64,000 bases of DNA from Pontibacter chinhatensis (GTDB lineage Bacteria > Bacteroidota > Bacteroidia > Cytophagales > Hymenobacteraceae): assembly GCF_900113285.1 (NCBI RefSeq), contig NZ_FOOT01000001.1, forward strand, positions 248,001-312,000, in the 5' to 3' direction. Positions 35,835 through 43,027 of this stretch are shown one piece after another (positions within the stretch are counted from its first letter, which is position 1; each line of letters starts with the position of its first letter). Below the pieces are notes generated by a model, which had not been told where the DNA came from, ran no database searches, and saw only the letters and a program-made list of their open reading frames with translations. A program made the translations under genes and the position numbers.

Positions 35835-36761
35835 CTACTTACAATTCGGAGCGCCAGTAATTTCAAAGGTTCTGTCCACCGCAAAATTAGCGTCGGTGGC
35901 TGCCTCTATTCCCCTCACTATGCCCGAAACAGTTACTCTGTAAGAACCATTCTCCAGGTTAAGCTTCAGAGGTTCGATCAGCCTTAAAACTGCCGCCTCT
36001 GCCTCCGGGTTTTTGCTGCCAAAGCCCGGCGTGTTAAGTTGCAATACCTGGCTCATGGTCATGCCTTCTTGCAAAATATCCAGCGTATTGCCTGCTTTAC
36101 CAGCGTTAGTGATGTAAGGAAGCATGTACAGGTAAGGGTTTTCTTCGCCAGTGGCTATGGCATAGTCTTCTGCAGCGATGGGGAAAACAATTTCCTCTGA
36201 GGTTGCTTCATTCACTACCTTCACCGTCAGGTCCACCACTCTGTCGGCAGAAATAGCAAAGTTATACTTGGTGCCCTTATTGCTGTTGATGACAACGGCC
36301 TGGCTGGCAAGGTCAAAATTGATGCTGACCTCACGCGGTCCGCTTCCTTCAGTCGAGGAAGGTACAAAGTCCCAGGCGGTGCCGGCTTCAACCATACCGT
36401 TGCCAACAGGTACTGCCGAGTTTTTACCCGTTAAAGTTCCTCCGTAAAAGAAAGCACATTTGTTTTCAGAAGAATTGACAGAACTGGTAATGTGGCCGTT
36501 ATTTGAACCAGTAAAATACGTTTTGGCAACTGCAGCGTTATACCTCCACTCACCGCCTTCTACTACAATTACATCCGGGGCATCGATGTTGATCATCACA
36601 GACTGGGCCGTCTGGGCAGATTTGGAATTACCCGCTTTGGCATCTTGTATGGCAGAAGTGGCAAAGCCATCCTGCTCCATGTCTTTTTCGCATCCTCCCA
36701 GCAAAAATGCGGAGGCGAACATGGCCGAAATTAAAACGGAACTGCGGAAATACTTTTTCAT
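35835..36761 (-). CDS. Lipoprotein of unknown function
   Basis: This 308-residue lipoprotein has a signal peptide ending FLLGGC. The mature region begins with a short charged linker (EKDMEQDGFATSAIQDAKAG) and continues as beta-rich domains with no catalytic motif (EGGEWRYNAAVAKTYFTG, MTMSQVLQLNTPGFGSKN). Two Cys remain, one near the middle (NKCAFFYGG) and one at the C-terminus (GAPNCK), which may pair. Possibly cell-surface; no family recognised. The spacer 36762-37130 has no gene; it holds two AAGTATA copies and an AT-rich palindrome-like stretch (near 36930-36955). Confidence 0.8.
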   Translation of the reverse strand: MKKYFRSSVLISAMFASAFLLGGCEKDMEQDGFATSAIQDAKAGNSKSAQTAQSVMINIDAPDVIVVEGGEWRYNAAVAKTYFTGSNNGHITSSVNSSENKCAFFYGGTLTGKNSAVPVGNGMVEAGTAWDFVPSSTEGSGPREVSINFDLASQAVVINSNKGTKYNFAISADRVVDLTVKVVNEATSEEIVFPIAAEDYAIATGEENPYLYMLPYITNAGKAGNTLDILQEGMTMSQVLQLNTPGFGSKNPEAEAAVLRLIEPLKLNLENGSYRVTVSGIVRGIEAATDANFAVDRTFEITGAPNCK

Positions 36762-37130
36762 ATAGTTTATAAGGGTTAGGTTTTAATTCTAAAGCAAGGG
36801 TAAGCAAGAGCATTACAAAGTATAGGGCACTCCGAGTCTTCAACAGCGCACCTCAGCACGGCTGAGGTATACCTGTCTGCCAAACGCACTCTGGCTATAC
36901 TTCAAATAAATGTGTGAATCGAACAAATATACGTATCAATTATTATATAGATACATATTAATCTTTATTTATTTTTAAAACGCACAGCGGTGCTGTGCTT
37001 GCTCCTATTGTTATGGCTATACTGCAATAAGGCATCACAGAAAATCATCCCTGTTGTTGGATGTTCGGTACCCGGTTACTTATATTTATCCTTTGCTTAT
37101 CCTGCAAAATCACACCTCAACAAAACACCC

Positions 37131-38960
37131 ATGAAAAAACTAATCTTTACCGGCCTTACTGCGGCGGTGCTTCTCTCCTCCTGTTCCAGCCAGAAAACGG
37201 AGACAGCCGGGACAGAGCAATCTGCAGCACTGACCGAAGTACAGCAGGAGGCGCAGGCCTTTTTGGATCAGTATTCCAAGAAGTACCAGGAGCTCTATAC
37301 CAATTCTGCTGAGGCAGAGTGGAATTCAAATACCAAAATAGTAGAGGGAGACACCACCAACGCCGCTGCCACACGCCGTGCCAACGAGGCCTTCGCTGCC
37401 TTTACGGGGAGCGAGGAAAACATCGGAATGGCGCGCACCATGCTGGAGAAAAAAGACCAGCTAACGCCCCTGCAGGTACAGCAGTTTGAGGCCATACTTT
37501 TTGCGGCCGCTAACAACCCGCAGATCATTCCGGATGTGGTAAGGGCGCGTATTAAGGCCGAGACCGAGCAGACTGAAAAGCTCTATGGTTTCGACTACCG
37601 CCTTTCCGGTAAATCTGTTAGCACCAACGACATCGACAATATTCTGAAAACAGAGAAGAATGTTAAAAAGCGACTGGATGCATGGAACGCCAGCAAGGAA
37701 GTGGGACCTGGCCTGCGCGAGGGGCTGCTGAACCTGCGCGAGCTGCGCAACAAAACGGTGCAAAGCCTCGGCTACGACGATTACTTTACCTACCAGGCCT
37801 CCGACTACGACATGACGCGGGAGGAAATGATGGAGCTGATGCAGCAGATAAACGAAGAGCTGCGCCCGCTTTACCGTGAGCTGCATACCTACGCCCGTTA
37901 TGAGCTTGCCAAAAAGTATGGCGCAATGGAGGTGCCTGATTACTTGCCGGCGCACTGGGTGCCAAACCGCTGGGGCCAGGACTGGAGCTCGATGGTGGAG
38001 GTAGCAGGCATTGACCTGGACGCGGCGCTTAAGCCTAAAGGTGCCGAGTGGCAGGTGAAGCAGGCGGAGCGCTTTTATACCAGCATGGGTTTTCCGGAAT
38101 TGCCGCAATCATTTTATACCAAATCGAGCCTCTACCCGCTGCCGCCAAATGCGGGGTATAAGAAAAATAACCACGCCTCGGCCTGGCACATGGACCTGGA
38201 CAAGGATGTGCGCTGCCTGATGAGCGTGGAGCCCAACGCTGAATGGTATGAGACAACCCACCACGAACTGGGCCATATCTACTATTACATGACCTATACC
38301 AACCCGGACGTGCCACTGCTGCTGCGCGGCGGTGCTAACCGTGCCTACCATGAGGCGGTCGGTTCTTTGCTGGGGCTGGCGGCTATGCAAAAGCCGTTTC
38401 TGGCGGAGCTGGATCTGATAGATGAAAACGTGCAGACCGACGAGGTGCAGGCCCTGCTGAAAGAGGCGCTGAACTATGTGGTGTTTATACCTTTCTCTTC
38501 GGGGGTGATGAGCGAGTGGGAACATGACTTTTATGCCAAAAACCTGCCGGCAGACCAGCTGAACAAGCGTTGGTGGGAGTTGACCAAAAAGTATCAGGGC
38601 ATCGTGCCGCCAACTAACCGCGGCGAGAACTACCTTGATGCAGCCACCAAAACGCACATCAACGACGATGCGGCGCAGTACTATGATTATGCTATGAGCT
38701 ATGTCATCCTGTTCCAGCTGCACGACCACATCGCTAAAAACATCCTGAAGCAGGACCCGCACGTTACCAATTACTACGGCAGCAAAGAGGTGGGCAACTT
38801 CCTCCGCGACATCATGTACCCGGGCGCCTCGGCTGACTGGCGCCAAATGCTGAAAGAGACGACTGGCGAAGAGCTAAGCGCCCGCGCCATGGTAGCTTAT
38901 TTCCAGCCGCTGATGGATTACCTGAAAGAGCAGAACAAAGGCAGAAAGTATACTTTGTAG
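37131..38960 (+). CDS. M2-family peptidyl-dipeptidase (ACE-like), lipoprotein
   Basis: This 609-residue lipoprotein metallopeptidase has a signal peptide ending LLSSC; the ATG at 37131 is used because it starts this signal, though the frame is open to 36990. The zinc motif HHELGH has HEXXH at residues 378-382, and the third ligand sits in NRAYHEAVGS. This fold is that of angiotensin-converting enzyme, which removes C-terminal dipeptides; bacterial members process peptides in the envelope. The gene has no motif copy except the palindromic form at its last codons (38945-38956), which includes part of the KYTL C-terminus. Confidence 0.93.
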   Translation: MKKLIFTGLTAAVLLSSCSSQKTETAGTEQSAALTEVQQEAQAFLDQYSKKYQELYTNSAEAEWNSNTKIVEGDTTNAAATRRANEAFAAFTGSEENIGMARTMLEKKDQLTPLQVQQFEAILFAAANNPQIIPDVVRARIKAETEQTEKLYGFDYRLSGKSVSTNDIDNILKTEKNVKKRLDAWNASKEVGPGLREGLLNLRELRNKTVQSLGYDDYFTYQASDYDMTREEMMELMQQINEELRPLYRELHTYARYELAKKYGAMEVPDYLPAHWVPNRWGQDWSSMVEVAGIDLDAALKPKGAEWQVKQAERFYTSMGFPELPQSFYTKSSLYPLPPNAGYKKNNHASAWHMDLDKDVRCLMSVEPNAEWYETTHHELGHIYYYMTYTNPDVPLLLRGGANRAYHEAVGSLLGLAAMQKPFLAELDLIDENVQTDEVQALLKEALNYVVFIPFSSGVMSEWEHDFYAKNLPADQLNKRWWELTKKYQGIVPPTNRGENYLDAATKTHINDDAAQYYDYAMSYVILFQLHDHIAKNILKQDPHVTNYYGSKEVGNFLRDIMYPGASADWRQMLKETTGEELSARAMVAYFQPLMDYLKEQNKGRKYTL

Positions 38961-38988
38961 GACCTAACAGTTCTATACTCTCAAATCT

Positions 38989-39022
38989 AAAAGCCGCAGC
39001 AGGAATTCCTGTTGCGGCTTTT
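38989..39022. terminator. Bidirectional terminator between the M2 peptidase and the OmpA lipoprotein
   Basis: A 17-bp stem of the type AAAAGCCGCAGCAGGAA with its complement (one mismatch, no free loop) is followed by a T-rich tract on each strand. Confidence 0.85.
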
Positions 39023-39048
39023 GCTTTTAAAACTAGAGTGGACAGCTA

Positions 39049-40062
39049 TTAAAGCCTGACAAGCTCTACCCTTCTGTTTTGGGTCTTTCCCTCTTCGGTG
39101 CTGTTGTCGGCAATAGGGTTTTCCTGGCCGAATCCCTTTGATGTTAAACGCTCCTGCGCTATCCCGGCTTTTGCTATTACCTCTTTTACGGAGGAGGCTC
39201 TGCTTTCAGACAGTTTTTGGTTATGCTCCTTGCTGCCTGCGTTATCAGTATAGCCGTTAATCGCGATGTTTAGCTCTGGAGCCTCTTTCAGGGCCTTTAC
39301 AATTTCGCTTACAACTTCCATTCCATCAGGCTTTAAACTAGCTTTATCAGTATCAAAGTTGATATGCAGAACAGACTTCCCTTTCGCCAGCAGGTCATCT
39401 TTTATCTTATCTGAGGTAACCTTTGTAATAGTTTGCTCGAAAGGTTTTTCCTGTACTATCTGGATGGAGGTGGAGTTCGGCATTCCCTTACCAAGTGCGA
39501 TGTAGATATTGCCGTCGTTTCTTCGGATGACATAGGTGGCTATTGGATTGTTCCAGATATCAATACTGCCATTGTCTCCGGCGTAGGTGCACAGTTCCTT
39601 GTAGGATTCTTTTCGATCTCCCTCTAACTTTCCTTCAAAAACTTTTACGCCGCCGGCCTTTAGAATGGCTTCCTCGAAACTTTTGTTCAGGAAACGCCCG
39701 CTTACCTTTGTTTCGCTTTTCCTGTCGGGATGTACGTGCGCTCTAAACGTTTTCCCCTCTACTTCATAAACACGATCAGGAGTAACAAAAACGATAAAAT
39801 CAAAATCGCTCGGTTTAGCATTATTGATGTATTCCGCACCTGCAGGAGCTGTGAAGAACGGGAAATCACCCAAATCTTCTGAAGAAACGGGAATCGAACT
39901 AATATCAAAGGCAGCAGGCTTCACTGAAACCTCTTCCACCGCATGATTTTCTTCAGGGGCGCTAACGGCCGCTTGCTGGGAAGCCTGAGTGCTTTCACTT
40001 TTGTCACTGCTACAGGAAAACAACAATGGGATTGATAAGAGTGTGATAAACGTTTTTTTCAT
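39049..40062 (-). CDS. OmpA-domain lipoprotein with a novel N-terminal part
   Basis: This 337-residue lipoprotein has a signal peptide ending LLFSC and a Ser/Glu/Ala-rich linker. A middle domain of about 150 residues (FDISSIPVSSEDLGDFPFF ... YKELCTYAGDNGSIDIWNN) is unlike families I know, and an OmpA C-terminal domain is at about 225-335 (INFDTDKASLKPDG ... INGYTDNAGSKEHNQKLSESRA). The last binds peptidoglycan. The middle domain may sense or bind an outer-membrane component. It lies at the left edge of an AT-rich stretch running to about 42.0 kb. Confidence 0.88.
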   Translation of the reverse strand: MKKTFITLLSIPLLFSCSSDKSESTQASQQAAVSAPEENHAVEEVSVKPAAFDISSIPVSSEDLGDFPFFTAPAGAEYINNAKPSDFDFIVFVTPDRVYEVEGKTFRAHVHPDRKSETKVSGRFLNKSFEEAILKAGGVKVFEGKLEGDRKESYKELCTYAGDNGSIDIWNNPIATYVIRRNDGNIYIALGKGMPNSTSIQIVQEKPFEQTITKVTSDKIKDDLLAKGKSVLHINFDTDKASLKPDGMEVVSEIVKALKEAPELNIAINGYTDNAGSKEHNQKLSESRASSVKEVIAKAGIAQERLTSKGFGQENPIADNSTEEGKTQNRRVELVRL

Positions 40063-40257
40063 TCTTGTTTTAGTTTGGTGTATATAGTCTGTTAGTAGTC
40101 TAAAACCCTGTGTGAGGCTGATTCAGCACTCAGGTAGATTAGAAGGAAGTATGAGTTATTAGGTTTTACTACTTTCTCCTGACCACCTCTGAGGTTGCTT
40201 ACAAGGTTCTGTTCAGTAGCAGCGAGCCCGGGTCTCTTCATACTTTTGATGCCTGGG

Positions 40258-40701
40258 TTAGTCGTTTAAGGAGTTGATGCCTTGTTCCTTTAGTTTTTCA
40301 AGATGGGCTTTCATGGCATTAACCTGCTCCATCGGATGTCCTTGCCAAACGGTTACTTCGCCTACTACTCTGAACGGATGCGTTGAACGATATGATTTGG
40401 TAGGGTTGCCTGGGAATTTCTTGTCGGTCAGGTCGGGGTCATCTTCTATTTCTCCGGTTGGCTCTACCAGGTAAATCCTTTCATGCCCCGGGCCGGATGC
40501 CAGCTCAGCTCCCCAAATGGCAGCATCCAGTGTAGCGGTCAGGAAAATGTACCTGGCGTTTTTCTGTCGTCCATAATTTGAGTTGAACCCAATCTCGATG
40601 AGGTCACCGACTTTAAGGTCTGCCTTTGTCCCGTGAAAGTACGTTTGAGCAAAGGGTGTCGCAGCTGGTGTGCTTGGTTGTTGTTTGGGGTTTTGCTCCA
40701 T
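40258..40701 (-). CDS. arr: Rifampin ADP-ribosyltransferase
   Basis: This roughly 147-residue enzyme matches the Arr family, which transfers ADP-ribose from NAD+ to rifampin and inactivates it. Core residues are FHGTKADLKVGDLIE near the start, YIFLTATLDAAIWGAELA, RIYLVEPTG, DDPDLTDKKFPGNPTKSYRS, and GEVTVWQG. The start at 40701 (MEQNPK) is preferred over 40734. It is a single gene in an AT-rich accessory stretch and could be natural background resistance or an acquired gene. I see no transposase next to it. Confidence 0.9.
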   Translation of the reverse strand: MEQNPKQQPSTPAATPFAQTYFHGTKADLKVGDLIEIGFNSNYGRQKNARYIFLTATLDAAIWGAELASGPGHERIYLVEPTGEIEDDPDLTDKKFPGNPTKSYRSTHPFRVVGEVTVWQGHPMEQVNAMKAHLEKLKEQGINSLND

Positions 40702-40779
40702 CTCAAAGCACTTAGTGAGGTTGAAAATTGTCAACGGAAGATTTTAAGGCTATAGTTATTTGGTAGCAGAAAATCCTGT

Positions 40780-41292
40780 TTATACTTCAACTACAGCCTG
40801 CGCTTCTTTGGCAAATCTATTCACTCTTGGCTGAATAAACCAGATACAGAATGGCCAGAAGATTATCACAAAGAAAAGCCCAATATATTCTCCTAATCTT
40901 GCTTCCCTATTCAGTTCGATTGGTTTCAAGACTTTTGCTGGAAATGCAACCGTATGTAAGAAGGCAAAGAAGATTTAAAGGCCAGGAAGAGCGTAGATGC
41001 CGGTAAACTTCACTTCATTAGATTCTGTAAGTATGGCTATTGCTATAGTTGTAGCTATAGACAGGAAAGCGTTTATGATAACCAGGTTATAGTTTAATTC
41101 AACTTTCCTTGGCAGGTAGTTATACAGGTAATGGTTATAAGCAATGAAAATAGAGAAGAAAAGTACTGCACTTATGATGATGAATCCATCATTTACTGCC
41201 GGGTAACCTTCAATCGTGGTATTGCCTACCAACATGGAAAATAATAAGATTAGAAAAACTTGCCAGTAATTAAGTTGTAAAATTCTACTCAT
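40780..41292 (-). pseudogene. Membrane protein gene interrupted by an in-frame stop
   Basis: The frame from ATG 41292 encodes 105 residues with three hydrophobic spans (LQLNYWQVFLILLFSMLVG, GFIIISAVLFFSIFIAY, NLVIINAFLSIATTIAIAIL) and ends at TAA at 40975-40977 after the tail EVKFTGIYALPGL. The next 64 codons of the same frame are open and protein-like (IFFAFLHTVAFPAKVLKPIE ... FFVIIFWPFCIWFIQPRVN), with a fourth span, ending at 40780-40782. Read through the stop the protein would be about 170 residues, so a nonsense mutation is more likely than two genes. It could also be a sequencing error. No family is recognised. Confidence 0.7.
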
Positions 41293-41377
41293 CTATGTTT
41301 TTGTTTATTGTCAAAGTATAGCAAATGAGCAAGAATGGCCAAAGTCAGAATTATGTATATGGTTGATCAATGTAATT

Positions 41378-41785
41378 TTATTCTTTTCCTCCACCAGCAA
41401 AGGAAATAAACTCATCTCGTTTACCTGAGTGATCAATAAATTGCCAGTTCTCAAATTGGCTACTATCTGCCACTATATCCAAAGTATATTCATTACCAAA
41501 ATTTATTTTAATGTCGAAAGGAGGGAGTTCATAGGTTATTTCTACTATTACCCCACCTATAACTTGCTCTAATCTTTTACCTGACTCTGGGTTGTCGTGA
41601 TAAAGAGAAAAGTCTCCTTGTCCTACATGTATAAACTTTTTTTGCTTTAAGAGTCGCCAACTACATTCTACCATTATGCAAGCTTCATCTCCAAAGATGA
41701 AAATTGGGTGTTTCCCTTTTGAGTCTTGCCAGTTTATATTTGTAAGGGTTAATCCGTAATAGGATTTAAAAGAAATTTCTTTCAT
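41378..41785 (-). CDS. Small protein of unknown function in an AT-rich region
   Basis: This 135-residue soluble protein has no signal peptide (MKEISFKSYYGLTLTNINWQ). Its sequence is beta-rich with aromatic pairs, and no motif is recognised. Codon use is AT-rich and unlike the highly GC-rich core genes around it. It is followed by 85 bases and then the interrupted membrane gene on the same strand. The upstream spacer 41786-42179 (394 bp) has no gene; it holds three motif copies near its right end. Confidence 0.6.
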   Translation of the reverse strand: MKEISFKSYYGLTLTNINWQDSKGKHPIFIFGDEACIMVECSWRLLKQKKFIHVGQGDFSLYHDNPESGKRLEQVIGGVIVEITYELPPFDIKINFGNEYTLDIVADSSQFENWQFIDHSGKRDEFISFAGGGKE

Positions 41786-42179
41786 TATGAATTTTGGCTA
41801 GCTTCTTGATTTACAACAACCTACGCTTATATGTATCAAGTACGGAGTTATAAACTTACAGCTATAACAAGCCTAAATTTCCCTACTCATTATACAGATA
41901 TTGATAACATCCCTGCTTCGCTAATATAGTTTATTTCGCATATTTATTAGTAGGAATGGCAAATAATTAACAAGATCAACAACTATAACCTACAGTCTGT
42001 CAGGTAAATATATAGCGAATTAAAACCTATTTATACTTTGTTTGCAGCAGCCCTTCTGCCTGTGAAGGTGAAGACACCCCTATCCCTATTGCCTTGAAAG
42101 TATAAGTGCCATACCGTAACTTTAGTAGCTGTAACACATATAAATAGCTGTTTACCATTTCAAGTATAAACCGAATGCC

Positions 42180-42875
42180 ATGAAGAAGAAACTGGTGGTG
42201 CTAACAGGCGCGGGTATCAGTGCAGAGAGCGGAATCGCTACCTTCCGCGACGCCAACGGCCTCTGGGAAGGACATGATGTGATGGAGGTCGCCTCGCCAC
42301 AGGGCTGGCAAAAGAATCAGGAGCTGGTGCTTGACTTTTATAACCAGCGGCGGAAAAACGCGCACACGGTAAAGCCGAACGCGGCGCATGAGGCCCTGGC
42401 CGATCTGGAGAAAGACTTCGACGTGCTTATCATCACCCAAAACGTGGACGACCTGCACGAGCGCGCCGGTTCTACCAACATCATCCACCTGCACGGGAAG
42501 CTTTTCGAAAGCCGCAGCACCCTCGACCCTAGCTTGGTGTACCCGATTGAAGGTTGGGAACTGAAAAAGGGTGATAAGTGCGAGCGCGGGTCCCAGCTGA
42601 GGCCAAATATTGTCTGGTTTGGAGAGCCGGTGCCCATGATGGAAAAAGCAATTGAGGAAACCCTGCAGGCTGATATTTTTCTGGTAGTTGGCACCTCCCT
42701 GGTGGTATACCCGGCTGCTGGTTTGGTGGATTACGTAGACGAAGGCGTTCCGATATTTGTGGTAGACCCTAATCTGCCTTATATGCGTGCACGACCAAAC
42801 CTGCATCGTTATGAGGAGAAAGCCAGCACGGGCATGCAGAAAATTGCTGCCTTACTGCGTGAGAAGTATACATGA
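42180..42875 (+). CDS. Sir2-family NAD-dependent deacylase
   Basis: This 231-residue protein is a sirtuin that removes acyl groups from lysine using NAD+. The NAD motif GAGISAESGIATFR is at 10-23, TQNVDDLHERAG at 86-97, and the catalytic His105 lies in HLHGK. The zinc-ribbon cysteines of most sirtuins are missing: only Cys134 (GDKCERGSQLRP) remains in the small domain, so zinc binding looks lost. The related signature NIVWFGEPVP and VGTSLVVYPAAGL are intact. An AAGTATA copy lies just before the start, and a terminator follows. The gene stands alone. Confidence 0.92.
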   Translation: MKKKLVVLTGAGISAESGIATFRDANGLWEGHDVMEVASPQGWQKNQELVLDFYNQRRKNAHTVKPNAAHEALADLEKDFDVLIITQNVDDLHERAGSTNIIHLHGKLFESRSTLDPSLVYPIEGWELKKGDKCERGSQLRPNIVWFGEPVPMMEKAIEETLQADIFLVVGTSLVVYPAAGLVDYVDEGVPIFVVDPNLPYMRARPNLHRYEEKASTGMQKIAALLREKYT

Positions 42876-42896
42876 AAGAAGTCTAATGATTTTTTT

Positions 42897-42930
42897 AGCC
42901 CTGCCAGTTTAGCACTAGCAGGGCTTTTTT
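42897..42930 (+). terminator. Rho-independent terminator after the sirtuin gene
   Basis: The stem AGCCCTGCCAGT / ACTAGCAGGGCT with one mismatch and a 5-base loop is followed by TTTTTT. Confidence 0.9.
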
Positions 42931-42965
42931 GTGCAACAGCATATTGAGAAGTATTAAATTTATTT

Positions 42966-42981
42966 TTTAGACAAATCTAAA
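42966..42981. promoter_or_regulatory. Palindrome resembling a DtxR-family operator, upstream of a TonB receptor
   Basis: TTTAGACAAATCTAAA is a perfect 6-bp inverted repeat with a 4-base spacer, extended by one T/A pair on each side. It lies 47 bases upstream of the receptor start and just before the -7 element. The half-sites look like those of DtxR/MntR-type metal repressors. The assignment is by resemblance only. Confidence 0.45.
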
Positions 42982-42985
42982 AGTA

Positions 42986-42993
42986 TATTTTTG
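42986..42993 (+). promoter_or_regulatory. -7 promoter element for the TonB receptor gene
   Basis: TATTTTTG fits TAnnTTTG and is located 35 bases before the ATG at 43028. The palindrome at 42966 lies between the expected -33 and -7 positions, so binding there would block the polymerase. Confidence 0.5.
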
Positions 42994-43027
42994 CGTTTCA
43001 AATTATAGCTTTTAAAGATCCTAGACT

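Noticed and set aside
36990..37130. Longer start for the M2 peptidase
   Set aside because: The upstream extension lacks a signal peptide pattern, and the internal ATG at 37131 begins a perfect lipoprotein signal.
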